A stretch of DNA of 64,000 nt. Source: Talinum fruticosum (taxonomy: Eukaryota; Streptophyta; Magnoliopsida; Caryophyllales; Talinaceae). The stretch covers positions 5,394,001-5,458,000 of the forward strand of contig JAITYX010000010.1 of assembly GCA_021018815.1 (NCBI GenBank), read 5' to 3'. The position numbers were made by a program, and so were the translations under genes. The notes beneath the pieces are model-generated. The model did not search any database. It was given only the letters and a program-made list of their open reading frames with translations, and was not told the origin of the DNA. Shown piece by piece: positions 47,600 through 60,246 of this stretch (the stretch's first letter is position 1; each line of letters begins with the position of its first letter).

Positions 47600-48350
47600 A
47601 GTTAAGATTTTCTTATTTTCACTTTCTATTTTTCTTTTACTTGAGGGCGAGCAAAATATAGGTGTAGGGGTATCTCGTTGAGTCCAAAAATATGATATTT
47701 TTAATACTTTTTACATCTTATTTTTCATAATAATGATTAAATTAGGAATTTTAATTATAATTTATTTTATTTTTGTAGGAAATTTGAGAAATCAGAAAAA
47801 TAAATAAAGAGATGAAAATTGAAGATTGAAGAAGTGGGTTGATTTGTCCAAAATACATTTTTCGGCCCATTGCATTTCCTCTCTCTCATTAGCCCAAATG
47901 CCTCGTTCTTCTTCTTCTTCTTCTTTTTCTGTTGCTCCCCTCACGCTCAGTTCCCTCTCTCTCCTTTCATAGCCTTGCTAAAATCAAAGCCCACAAAGCC
48001 CCTCAAGACTCTATCTTTAACTCTCTTTCCCTATTCTTCCTCTTCGGCCCCTCACAAAAACCCTAACATTCCACGCCACTCTCTCTCTCTCTCCTCTCAC
48101 GCTAGCCCAACTTCACGCCTCTATCTTCTTCCTCTCTCTGTCCGCTGCTGCCCAAAACCCACACGAAATCCTAGCCTCATATGTTGTTCTCTTTCCCTTC
48201 TTCCGAACGAAACCCTAACCCATTCCGACACTTCTATCCCTTGGTTACCTTTGGCCAAACCATGAAGACTCCTCCCACAACTCAAACTTTATCTCTTCTC
48301 ATCCTCATTCTACTCGGACTCTATCCACAAGTGAATGGAATCCTTGCAAG
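47600..48350 (+). mobile_element. Gypsy-type polypurine region and truncated LTR
   Basis: CTTGAGGGCGAGCAAAATATAGGTGTAGGGG (split here as CTTGAGGGCGAGCAAA and TAGGTGTAGGGG, 47641-47672) is the signature that precedes 3' LTRs of Athila/Tat-type elements. The LTR would start at about 47680 (TGAGTCCAAAAATATGA). It contains a C/T-rich tract (47875-48140), and stops where the second copy of the 1.35-kb repeat begins. Open frames in the C/T tract are artefacts. Confidence 0.55.
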
Positions 48351-48357
48351 GATGGGC

Positions 48358-49694
48358 TTTATGAGTATAAGACTTCTATATCTAACAACGTTGGTTCAAA
48401 CCAAACTCATGAACATGTTGGCAATCGAAAACTGGACAAATTAAGACCCATTTGTCTGCCTGGACAACTCGTCTATAATGACAAAATTTCTAGGTTGAGG
48501 AACAATTTGTTAGCTAATTATGAATATGTTTGCTTGTTTGATGTTTGGACTTAACAATTTGACGAGATGAAATGGTGCCTTAATGGAATTGCATTGATGT
48601 TATGGATATACTCTCGTTTGCAACAACTATTTAGTTTTTGTTACCTTTATTTGGCTGAGAGCTCTTCATGCGGATTTGATAAATTGTTACACGCTTTAAT
48701 GATTAAGATAGCAGCTTAACTTGATATGGAGTGGTTAATGCTCCATGTGTCTCTATTTCAACTTATTTAAACCGCTTTAGCTTAGGTGTACCCAACAGAC
48801 TAACATGGCATAATGGTTCCCTTCTCCTTTCTCATTTTATTTTATTTTATTTTATACATATTTGATGCTTTATTCTCTTTTTCTTTTTGAGTCATGTCAT
48901 TTTCTTCACTTGTTTTTGAGTCTTCTTTTGTTTTGTAAATATTTGTTTTCTTTTTAGTCTTTTTCGCCTACATGTGCTGGAATTTTCAATTTTCCTGGCT
49001 ATTTAAAGGGGGTTTTGTGTCAAATTATTATTATCATTAATTGATCAAAAATCCAAAAAAATAAATTTTGGAAGATATTGTACATATTCTGATTGATTTT
49101 TGAATGTTGGTGACTTAGTCTGTTAAGTTATAAAAAGAGAAATATACATGATGACACTCACCTCTTAATATGACAATTCTAACATCATCCTTTTCTAACC
49201 TTGGCATACCATAAGAATTTGTAAAGTTTGCACCTATTTTTGTAAAAGTCATTTGCTCTTAGGTCTGAAGTTGTCATTGATTGATTCATCCACTTATCTT
49301 TTGTACAAAAATAAGCTTCATGATTGTTCTATTTTACATTGAAAAAAAAAGAGAAAAGAAAAACACAAAAAGTAATTAAAATTAGGAATGACAAGAACCC
49401 TTTGAGGCATATCCTATTACATGCTACCCTTTGAGACAATAGTTGCTACTAGGCAAGACTTGCTTCCCAAATGAAGTGAAAATAAAGTACTAGTCAAGTG
49501 GGTTGAGTCAATTGTGTAAGCCTAAATTAATGGAGCAATGGTACACTTGCACATCATACACTAAGTCAGATTCATTATTCTTAATGGAATAAAAAGGTGG
49601 ACATATTGATGCATGGTTGTCGTTAAAACAAGGTGAGAAGTTTGATATGCATAGTACACCTATATACAAATTGATAATTGAGCACCAAGGGTGA
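48358..49694 (+). repeat. 1.35-kb direct repeat, copy 2
   Basis: Second copy of 46012-47380, diverged by scattered substitutions and small indels. It ends CACCAAGGGTGATA at 49694, and a different element follows at once. Confidence 0.85.
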
Positions 49695-49696
49695 TA

Positions 49697-49862
49697 CTCT
49701 TGCTAAAAGAAAATCCTTTTGGTTGTAAGGTCGCCATGCTTGCTTCATTAGAAGAGCCCCGTTGAATAGACCAACATCTCGCAATCCCAAACCCCCTACT
49801 CCTTTTGGATTTGCTAATGCCTCTCTCCTCTTCAAATGAACTTTCGTTACTCCCACCATCCC
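49697..49862 (-). pseudogene. LINE ORF2 fragment
   Basis: The minus strand reads KRREALANPKGVGGLGLRDV and GLFNGALLMKQAWRPYNQKD, then ARVSPL. This is the conserved (P)K..GGLG.RD...FN.ALL.KQ.WR segment downstream of the reverse transcriptase in plant LINEs. It is cut on both sides. From 49870 to 51139 I see no identifiable gene or element. Confidence 0.8.
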
Positions 49863-51139
49863 ACCTAGAAAAAATTAATAAGAATGTTATTTAGACAATT
49901 GACAGCTTTTTGTGGTACCTAAAACACTCGACATGATATGATTATTGGTTAATGCTAATATGGTGTTAATAAGGGTTTAAGAATACTCCAATATATGCTT
50001 TCTTAATAATAGAGTCTTTAAGAGTTATTATGTGAAAAAAATTGCATCTCTATAACAGACCTCATGTCTCGTATCATAAGATTTGGAAAATATGGCATGG
50101 TTTATAAGTGATATAATGCGCCTACTACAACAACAAACACTTTCTCTTTTCAAATCGAAGTGAGGACAATAAGTTATAGAGGGGCTAGTCTTTAAGCTGA
50201 TGGCTTAAAGACTAGGTTGTCGGGCAGTTGGCAATCTAATAACCTAATCCATTAGGTCGGGATATTACGTATCCGGTAATAAAAATTGTTATATCAAGAT
50301 TTTTAAGTCAAATTAAGTAGGCCTTGGAGTAACATGTGCAATTATACTGTTAGTAAAGGTGACAAAAATTCGAGTCCAAATATTTTTGTAGGTTCGGACA
50401 CATTGGACAATATATAAATTTGGATGGAAATATTTTGTCCAAGCCTGTTCTTTTCTAAGTTAGTCACATTGGATGAGCTTGAATTCGGGTGCAGAAAAAA
50501 TAGGAAAAAATCATGCATCAAAATTTAAAATTCTAATATAAAATTATTGCGTATACTTGGTTTTTCTAAGTGGAATAAACTATGATAATTGGATAGGATA
50601 AAATTTTGCAAGGTATAACTATAAGAAAATAATGCCTTCATTAGTTGCTTACAAATTAACACTTATTCATCCTCTTAAATTGCAATCAAATTCCACAGCT
50701 TCTCTTCTACCAAAGCTCATAATCACTTTTGATACCACCTATAACATTTTGACTAACTTTGTAGTCCAAACAAGTTACTAGAAATGCTTCTAGTAATAGG
50801 ATTGGCGCTGCATGCTGCAATAAGTATCTTTAATATTGACTTATCATAAAACTACTCCCAACCACACACCCTTTGGATTTTCAACATTCATACTCTTTGA
50901 GTTATGTGTTAATCATTTTTCTACTCATGAAGTATGAAAAATAATTTTTAACCCACCTGACCAATGTTCTTAATAATTTATAAGTCCTTATCTAATATTT
51001 ATACTAATGTATTCATGGTTGGTGGGCATAAAATGACAAAAATGCCCAAATAAATAAAAAATGATGTGTTCTTTCTTTCTTTAAACCTAAAGTTCCCTCT
51101 CTTTCTTCCTCGCTCTCTCATCTTGTCCATCATCTCCGA

Positions 51140-52063
51140 TGAAGACTCAGGTATAACTCTTTATCTCTCTATAGTTTTGATTCTAAGTCATTATAAGCTT
51201 TTAAGAAACTAATATCTAAGTTTTCATTTGTGACCCTCTCGAAACCATTCTTCAAGCATAACATTCTTAACTGTATTTCTAACCCACTTAGACACCACTC
51301 ATAACAATGGCATGAGTAAATAATTTCTCTAACACTTTTACTTTGAGCACTCGACTTTCTGTTTCAAGCAAAAATTAACCATTGCGTTGATTCCACTTTC
51401 TAAGTCGACTTATTTATTGAGAATTATTTACTTGATCAAGTTTATGTATTCCGATGTTTTATTCTTTCTAACTTGATCATTTTGAGGATTGACTCTAGAT
51501 GGAATTTGAACCTAATGAATATTAGACTTATAAAATTCCATTCTTTTAGGCTAAAGATGATTAAATGCTTAATTACTTTGAATTAATTATTATTTTTACT
51601 TGGTTCTGGACCAAAGTATTTTTATACTTTGAGTAGCACTTTGATTTGCTTTGTAGGATGATTAAACAAGCTTAATCTATTTTTGAAAAGCAAAAGCAGC
51701 CGGTTTCTAGTCGTTAAACACCAGCAGAAAAAAATCAACCATTTCTGGACATGGTTCGGACACCGTGGCTGTTTGTTTTCAAATCGGTAAACAACAACTT
51801 TGGGTTTAACGATTATTTCCACCCCAGATTTCAATCACAACCAGGGGTTGGACTCCTTTTGAGCCAAGGACTGCCATACAATGTTCACATCTCAATGGAT
51901 TCTTTCTCGAGTGACTCGGACTAGCCGCTACAACGGCTATTAAAGCTCACTAGTCCAAAATAAGTCTCTACGTTCATTCTCGCCTTGGTGTTTATAAATA
52001 AAAGCCACTTCACAAGACCTGAAGATTGATGAACACATTGCTTAAGACTTGCTTAGTGCTTAC
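51140..52063 (+). mobile_element. LTR-like repeat family A, copy A4 (truncated)
   Basis: It starts TGAAGACTCAGG at 51140, includes GACCAAAGTATTTTTATACT and TTTATAAATAAAAGCC (about 51988), and is cut at 52063 by the LTR of the gypsy element. The downstream third is missing. Confidence 0.7.
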
Positions 52064-53486
52064 TGACAGGCCGCAAGTGCACGGTGTATGATTGTAACCA
52101 GTCAAGATCGATCTCACAAAGACTCAATTATAACAACGGAATAAACTAACCCTCTACTCAATTGCTAAGCAAATCGGGTTTTTGGAGTTTGCTCTTTCTA
52201 AACTAGTTCTAACTATTAAAATTAGGAAAATTTATCTAGACTTAAATCAATGGGTAAAAACATCTAGGGATTCGCTTTCCTAACAATGAGTTTGATTATT
52301 TAAACATAATTTGTGCAATCATTCTTTCAAATGAGTTAAGGATCGATAATCACAAAATTCTACTACTCTTCCGATATTTAATAGAATTACTCTAATTAAC
52401 CTATCGAACAATTTTCATATGGTTTTTAAGTTAATCAAAGTTGAAGATTTCAAATTATTAAATGATCCCCTAATTTACTAATCTTTTTCAAATTTCATAA
52501 ATTAGGCGTAAAGGTTGGTTGTCAAATTATTCTATTTCACCTTTTAGTACATGATAGATTAATCTCTAAACACAAGTATTTTAGGCCTCTAAAACACTCA
52601 TGAACATGATAAACACAACCTTCGTTGAATCAATATCGGAATTCAAGCATAAATTATGAAAGTCTAATCAAACTTAATTGTTTCGAATTACAAATCCCTA
52701 GAAAAACTAAATTACTCACACATTGTTGATGAAAGCTTAAATTAAATCCAGTACATGGAAATCAAACCTCAAATAGAAAGAAATGAAGAAGTAAGATGAT
52801 AGACTTGAAGTTCTCCACTTGAATCTCTTGACTTCGAATGGAATCCCGTAATCGCTTCAATCTTCTTCTTCGATCTTCAAAATTCAGTTTCATGTGGATG
52901 AAGGTAGGATAATGGCAATGGATGAGGGTGGATGAACAATGGATGGATGCTGGACTGGATGCCCCGATAAACAGCCGAAAATCAACTTAAATAAGCCATT
53001 AAGAGGCAATCAAGAGGTGAAACCATCAAAATCGAATCGTCTCGCCAGAATTTACCTCCAACACGAGCTGCCCGTGTTGGGTGCTAACAAATGAAAAATT
53101 GATGAAAATGCTGAAAACGGGCCGTGTCCACCGACACGACCAACCCTTGTTCGATGCAAAGGCTCCTGGGCAAGCTCACCTCTAACATGGGCAGTGTCCG
53201 CCGACACGGCCTGCCCGTGTCGGTTGCTCGAAGTGCGGACTTTGAAAAATCAAGAGGAACTACCATTTTTACTGCAAAGTTGGACCGTGTTGGCCTTCTT
53301 AATGCTTAAAACACTCACTAATCTCGGGAATACTTGGTATTGGTGATCAAATCTGCACAATTATCTCAAAACACCAAAACACAAGCGCAAAATCAAAAAT
53401 GGAGCACAAACACACTCTAATTAACCGAATTTCCCAAATAAAAGCATCAAAACGCCTAAAAACTAATACATTTCATGCACTTATCA
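52064..53486 (-). mobile_element. 3' LTR (1423 bp) of a Ty3-gypsy Athila/Tat-type element
   Basis: On the minus strand it runs from TGATAAGTGCATGAAATG (53486) to CACTTGCGGCCTGTCA (52064), the familiar ends of this clade. The sequence just outside its 5' end reads CTTGAGGGCAAGCAAGG then CATGGGGGAATT (53487-53520), the polypurine tract. Inside are inverted GGCCGTGTC/GACACGGCC-type words (53050-53235). The rest of the element extends right, to about 61030. Confidence 0.85.
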
Positions 53487-55200
53487 AATTCCCCCATGCT
53501 AAAACCTTGCTTGCCCTCAAGTAAGGTCAAAATGCAAAAGTAAAATCCAAGAAAAGAATCATAACCTCTTCAGGCTAGGCAAACATAAGTATCATAAGGA
53601 AAACTCAGTCAACAATAGCCCATAAGCACACCAAATCTTTTCACAATCAGATGGAAAGAAGATTTCAAAAGCCACATTAAAGACCATAAGGACAAATTAG
53701 ATCAATCACCGAAATCATCATGTAAACAATTTATATTGGCACATGTAGAATAATGGAGTTAGGAAGACCGGTAGCACCTCACTTTGAAAATGTAAAAACA
53801 CTCCACTCATGTGTTTAGGTTCGTACATGGTTCACTCAATCTCTCTCACAATCATTTAAACTACCATAAGCTTGGCGGAATTCTCTATTCGCCACCACTA
53901 AAGTGAAACATGCAATATGACAATCAAGAGGACTTCAAATGGTTGTAACAGGGCTTAGGCAATGGTCAAGAAAGGGATATTGTACCTTTTGGGAAAAATG
54001 AGGAGTTAAAAAGCAAATTAGCAAGGAGCTTCCAACACTCTAACCAACAAAAACACACAATACAACTCATTACACTTAACCTCTAACTCCGATAAATACT
54101 TTAGAAAATGAGCTTGACTAATAAAGATCAAAATGAATATTCCAAAATGCCAAACATTTTATTGATTACTTCTTTCTTTTTCCTCCTCTTTTTCATTTCA
54201 TTTTTTTTCTTTTTTTGTTCGAAACTTTTCTTGATTTTCTCTTTCTTTTCCTTTTTTTTCTATGTTTCGCATTAGGAATTTCTAACAAATCAAAAAGCTC
54301 ATTTAACATCAAAGTATTCATCCTTACAACCAAGAAGGGGAATCATCTCATACTCCATACAAATAAACCCCTCAACCCAACAAAAGATCCAAATCATCAC
54401 CAACATATCAAAGACCCCAAACGCCCCAACAACATGAGTAAGAAACTCCACTACACATGACTTAGGTAATAGGTTATGTGTTTGGCCAAGGGCTAGTTAG
54501 GAGGGTTCAAAACAAATAAATTAGACAATTAGGCTCAAAGGGCTATCAAAGGTCACTATCATGTAACAAGGTGGCAATTTGGCTAATGTAGCTCAAAAAT
54601 CCAAAGAATGCCTCAATCATTTTGTCACAAAGCATGCACATATGTGATTTTGAAGATAATTCAAATAAGTTCTAGAAATCCAATCATGGAAGAGAATCAC
54701 ACATAAAGAAAACATGAGACTCATTGTAATGTTTAGTCTTTTCAAGGCTCAAAAGTCTCACATTGTCTCTACCACAATCTCAACTAACTCAAAGAGTTTC
54801 ACATGCCAACACTATTTGTCAAGGAATCAAGGGCAATCAACTTTCATCCATCAAATATGGTCAAAATCTTGAAGTTTAAAAACTGGTTTTCAAAATTTTT
54901 GCACTTAGGGCTATTCCTTGAAATCATTCTCCATGGAAAACTTATTCCTAAAACTTAAGGCTATACATAAATGCTCCAAATGCAATCCTAAATGTTTTTT
55001 TTATTTTTCAATGTTTTTTATTTTTTCTTGATTTTTTTAAAGTTTTTCAATTTTGGTTTTTTTTTTCAAATGCAAAAATACAAGCTAAATGTCAAATAAA
55101 ACATGCTCTAACCTGAATGAAATGCAACTGTACATTATTCAACAATGACAACCTAAGTAGGCACATTCCCCCATGCTTGGACACATCATTGTCCACAATG
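53487..55200 (-). other. Polypurine tract and 3' untranslated region of the gypsy element
   Basis: Non-coding. A second purine-tract-like phrase (CAAGCATGGGGGAATGTGC on the minus strand, 55160-55182) suggests an internal duplication or a second 3' region. Poly-T/A-rich stretches at 54170-54260 and 54990-55070. No gene. Confidence 0.6.
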
Positions 55201-56667
55201 CAAGCACAATCAAGAAAAGGAGATGGGGGAGAACAAAGAATCACTCAAATGGAGGGGGAAGAGGAGGGGGATTGGGGTTACCCTCGAAACATGTCAATCA
55301 TGCCAAGCGAGTCAAACATTCACTCATCATATGCATATAATGGGTCCGATTAGCAAGCATGTCACGGAGTTCAATTTGGGCATTTTGTATGGTCTCACAC
55401 TCTGAATGAACATAATTTTAAACAAAGGCATGTTCGAGTGGATGTACTCCCTAAGTGAGGCTTACTCGGATCTAAGAGCAACGTGCTCGGAATGCACATA
55501 CTCCCTAAAAGAGAGCTGCTCTTAATGATTGGTAGTGAGAGTGAATGCACGGATGCATCGAGCATTAGGCTCATTATGCACAGGGGTGGGGCAAGAGAAG
55601 AGGTAGAGGCACCCACATCAGTATAGGGCGGAGGGCGAAGGACTTCATCCTCATCGGGCAAAAACCCGAGGTTAGCGGCATCCCCAAAGGATGTGTGCTA
55701 AGGACAAGGGAGACGCAACATACGGTTAAGAGGATACAACCAATGTAACTCTTCAAAAATTATACAACACACGCCCATAGCCCACAAAGCCTCAATATCT
55801 ATTCTGCCGGACCCCGCACCCTATCATCATGGTGCTCATCGGGGTTCCAACCAAAAGCCACCGCAATTCCGAGTAATTAAACCCCCAATAACAATCCTAC
55901 CCCGAGAACTAGTAGCAGAATTCACAAACCGACAGACCTAATTAAGCCCTAGAATTAAACTTAGGTGCATCTCTCGTCCACATCACATATAAACAAAACA
56001 ATTCGGAGAGATGCATATTATTGCCACTGTCATCCCTCCCAAACAGACCATGACCCAAAACCCGATAAATGTATCGAATACAGGGGTTCCTAACGAGTTG
56101 TCGCCTTAGTCGAACTAGGATGGTAGTCTTGCTCGCCATAATTAGAATTCGAAATTATATCGAATTCAAACAATCGGGAACTACACGTTGTCCAAGTCCT
56201 AGGTCTCTAGGTAGGGTAAATAAAGCATTAAACTCACTACGAATGAATTCATGGTATCCCCTAACAGGCGAAAGGAAACTAAGCCATGCTCGGCGTGAGA
56301 ACCATGCCCAATTTCAACAGCTTAATGTGCTTAGAAATTCCAAAGTCAAGCTTTTATAGGTCCCTAATCGAATATTTAATAAATTTAACAAACCACTTCG
56401 TTCAACCATACAAAGAAAATCCTCAAGCAAACCCAACTTTTCTAAACTAATCGCATCATAATAACGGGTTGCGACAATTTGACGATTAATCAATGAATTG
56501 TAGAATTCAATATGTTCAAGATTAGTCAAGTTAAGAGGGTTGTCCGGGTTACCTCTGTAGCACGGAATATGGACATTCTGGGGTGGTGGACGAGTGACTC
56601 GGGCCTGGGCTGCGGAGCTTGGTCGGGAGGACTCCCATTGATTAATCTTTTGCAATTTAGGTGCCAT
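55200..56667 (-). pseudogene. Extra (env-position/ORF-1-like) reading frame of the gypsy element
   Basis: It begins at 56667 (minus) as MAPKLQKINQWESS. It continues IEFYNSLINRQIVATRYYD, LGLLEDFLCMVERSGLL and YKSLTLEFLSTLS, the pattern of the retrotransposon ORF-1-type proteins seen in Athila/Tat elements. Further pieces in shifted frames (RVLGHGLFGRDDSGNNMHLSE near 56050) continue to about 55200. It lies between integrase and LTR, the env-like position. Frameshifts and stops abound. Confidence 0.6.
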
Positions 56668-57480
56668 TGGCGCAAATTTGAAAACTTAAACTAAGTGAAG
56701 GAGCATAAATTTGTGGAGAAGAATAGGGAAGAAAAAGTCAGATTTTTGTGGGAGAAGAAGAAAGAGAGTGGTTGGAAAACGAGGGAGGAACGACGGTGGT
56801 GCGGCGACGACCGTAGCACCGGCGTGTAGCGATCGAGCACCGGAGCAGGAGTAGCAGAGAAATGGCGACGGTCGCCGGATTCGGGCAGTGAAGAACTCGA
56901 AGAACTCGAGTAGAGGGAGAGAGGAGTAGTGCGAGGGAGACACCGGTGAGCGGAAGAGGGTGACGACGCCGGTGTGTTTGTAGAGAAGAGCAACGTAAAC
57001 CGAGCACGAGAGGAGAGTGAGAGTTACGATGAAATTAAAGAAGAAGAACAAATCTAGTGTATGATGTCCGAACTTTAGAGTTTAAGAGAGATTTGAGAGA
57101 GAGAAGAGATGGAATAGAGAAGAAGAAGAACTTGGCTATGGAGGTTCTAGGGCATGGGAGAGAGCAAGAAGAAAATAAGACAGGGGTAAAGTGAGGAGAG
57201 AAAGAAAGTTTTCGGGCTCAAAAGAAGCAACCCACGAATAACTTACCTCGACACAGTCGTTCCCTCCGCAATAGGCAGCCCGCGTCGGCTGCTGGTTTAG
57301 TTTTTGTAGTCATCTTCGGTTCGTTTTCATTAAAAACGCATAGCCTTGCCCTGTTTGGAGAAAACACCCGGAACGAGCCGTGTTCACCGACACGGGGCGG
57401 CCCGTTTTGGGTGCTGCCTTGCTCACTTCTGCCGCTTACTTGGGGTGACATCCAACACCGGCCGTTTCGGTGGAAACGAG
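56668..57480 (-). other. Low-complexity spacer with GACACGG inverted motifs
   Basis: 56690-57060 is GA-rich and GC-rich without a supportable frame. 57240-57480 has repeated GCCGTGTTCACCGACACGG-like inverted words, resembling those inside the 52064-53486 LTR, so part of this may be a second LTR fragment or duplicated regulatory block. Confidence 0.5.
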
Positions 57481-57539
57481 TGGCCCATTTTGGTGTTGCC
57501 TCGCTCGTTTTTTTTGTGCTTTTTGATTTTTTTTTGATA

Positions 57540-60097
57540 AAAACAATACAAAATGGCTTAGGTTGCGTCCCAAGAAGCGCTTGTTTAAGGTCGGTAGCTT
57601 GACCATATGCAACTCATTTCTCATGCCTTGCCCGGTCGGTAAGGGCATAAGAAGTAGTCTTCTCTTCGATTGCCCCACAATGTAAGGCTTAAGCCGTTGA
57701 CCATTGACCTTGAAGGAATTGGTGGACTTGCTGCACACCTCAACCGCGCCATGAGGAAATACCTTGGTGACTTGAAACGACCCGGACCATCGAGATCACA
57801 GCTTCCCCAAAAATAACTTCAGTCTTGAGTTAAACAAAAAGACCTTGTCACCTTGTTCAAACCTCCTATCCAAAAAATTCTTGTCATGCATCTCTTAGTT
57901 CCGATCGACTCGGAAAACACATTCTTCTCTATCAACTTGCATTCATGTTTCGAGTCACTCGGACATCACTCGAATTTATCGCATGCTCAAAAATCTCTTG
58001 AACACTTCATATCTAAGTTCGACTGCATATTTCAAAGCAAAGTGAATTACGAGTGTTAATTCCTATTTTTAAGTCAACATGTTTGTTTGAGAGTTATTTG
58101 TCTAGATCAAGTACTTATACTCCGATATTTTCTCACTCTTATAACTTGATCTTTCTTAAGATCGACTCGATGGAATTTGAGTATAATGAATATTAGACTC
58201 AGAAAATTCCATTCTTCTAGGCCTCGAGATAATTATGCACATAATTATCTTAATTAAATTATTATCTCGTGCCTAATTATGGACCAAAGTATTTTATACT
58301 TTGAGAACCAAATTTGTTTACTTTTGTAGGTTATCTAAATGAGGTTATCTCATTTTTGAAAATACAAAAGTAACCGGCTTCAAGTTGTCAATCACCAACA
58401 GACAAGGCTTTTCTACTTCGAACAAGGCCCGGACAATCGTGTCGGGGTTGTCTCGTTTCCAAAACTAGAAAACTTCAACGCTAAGCTCAACGGTGATTTC
58501 CACCCTACGTTTCAGACAACACCAGTTGATTGGAACACCCTTAGGAGTCAAGAGCCGTTGCACAATGTTCACATCTCAATGGATCTTTTCCGAGTCACTC
58601 GGAAGAACCGTTACAACGGTCACAAAGGACTTCGTTCAGAAACTAGTCACAACGGCTAATCTACTTTGTCATCTATAAATAGAAGCCAACTCTCAAGACT
58701 AGAAGATTGATAGAATTATTGTCGATACACATTACTTAAGCAAAGTCATTGTATTCATACTCAATCTTCTACTTAAAACTCCCAGACTTGTAATTCAAAC
58801 TTTCTCAGTTGTAAAGTCTTGTAATCGGTTACATACTCTTTCTTACTCTCTAAGTAAGGTCCCTCGACTAAGTTGTAAGGGTTAACTCAGCTCAGTTGTC
58901 CCTAGTTGTAAAGGTTACCTCGGTTAGGAAGTACTAGATCGGATAAAGGAATTTCGAGTTTAGGAAAACTCTGTAAGGAATTGTTTAAGGGAGCAATTCT
59001 GGTTTAGTCGATCTGCTGTATTTTGTGGATTCCAAATAGTGGATTTGACTTGGTGCTTGGACTAGCACTGGTCGTGGTTTTCTCGGCCCAGGAGGGTTTC
59101 CACGTAAATTTGAGTTCATACTTTTCCGAGTCCAATCTAGACTCGGATCGTCTTAATTATTCTTTTCAAGCTTAAATTTTCCAAGTTTGTTAAAATTTCC
59201 TCATCACTCTATTCACCCCCTCTAGGGTGACCAAGACTCTCCAAAAGCAAACCTTTACCATACACTAACTGGAAAGGAGTAGTGCCAAGGGAAGTCTTGT
59301 AAGCGAGTGCGGTATGCCCATAGTGCATCGTCAAGCTTCAAAGACCAATCTTTTCGGGATCAATCCACCGTCTTCTCAAGAATATTCTTCAACTCCTGGT
59401 TAGACAACTCAACTTGACCACTTGTTTGAGGATGATAAGGCTTGGCTACCTTATGGAATACTCCTCGGCTGCAAAAGTGGCTCCCATTGTCACTCAATAA
59501 GGCTCTTGGAGTACCAAATCAAGCAAAAATGTTCTTCTTTAGGAACTTCATGACAACCTTGGAATCGTTGGTGGGAGAGGCAATGGCTTCCACCCATTTC
59601 TACACGTAATCAACATCTATAAGGATGTAGAGGTTCTTGTGAGAGGGAGGAAAAGGACCCATGAAGTCAATTCCCCATACATCAAAAAGCTCAACCTCTA
59701 AAATCCAAGTTTAGGGCGTCTCATGCCTCTTTGAAATAGTGCCCATCCTTTGGCATCGGTCACAAGCTACCATAAAATTTCTTGCATCTTTGGTGAAAGT
59801 CGGCCAGTAGAAGCCAACTTGTAAGACCTTGGAGGCGGTTTGTGCGGGCTAAAATGTCCACCATAAGTAGTGGAATGACAAGTGATGGAGTACACTTTTA
59901 ATCTCATCTTCAGGAATGCACCTTCGATATACCGCATTTACACACAACTTGTAAAGGAGAGGCTCTTCCCACACATAACTTTTCACCTCAAATAAGAACC
60001 TCTTCCTTTGTTGGAAAGACAACTCCAGTGACATCACTCCACAAACGATGTAGTTCACAAAGTCAAGCATACCATGGAGTAAAAGTAGGTGAAACAA
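57540..60097 (-). pseudogene. Ty3-gypsy integrase, interrupted by a family-A copy
   Basis: The minus strand from 60097 to 59257 reads the H2C2 region (KSYVWEEPLLYKLC, HHLSFHYLWW; CDRCQRMG) and then the catalytic core ([75 protein letters not shown]). It breaks at VYG (59257). About 50 codons are absent at the break. The tail resumes at 57896 ([51 protein letters not shown]). Several in-frame stops. The active-site Asp and Glu positions can be followed, but the protein cannot be made. Confidence 0.85.
57897..59256 (+). mobile_element. LTR-like repeat family A, copy A5, inside integrase
   Basis: The body on the plus strand has GACCAAAGTATTTTATACT (about 58283), TATAAATAGAAGCC (about 58674) and AGGAGGGTTTCCACGTAA (59089-59106), and ends CATCA at 59206. 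The 50-bp flank (CTATTCACCCCCTCTAGGG ... AAGCAAACCTT) follows to 59256. The left end lacks the TGAAGACTC start and is truncated, together with some integrase codons. Confidence 0.75.
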
Positions 60098-60246
60098 GTA
60101 ATGAGTTGCTTATCCGGAAACGAATCATCAATGGGGACATCCTCAACCGGGAAAGATGGTCGGCCACCACATTTTGCAATCTAGGCTTGTCCCGGATCTC
60201 CAAATCAAACTCTTGGAGTAAAAGCACCCATCAAATAAGGTTAGGC

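Noticed and set aside
47870..48265. 131-codon plus-strand open frame
   Set aside because: Ser/Leu/Pro low complexity from the C/T-rich part of a truncated LTR, with no family resemblance.
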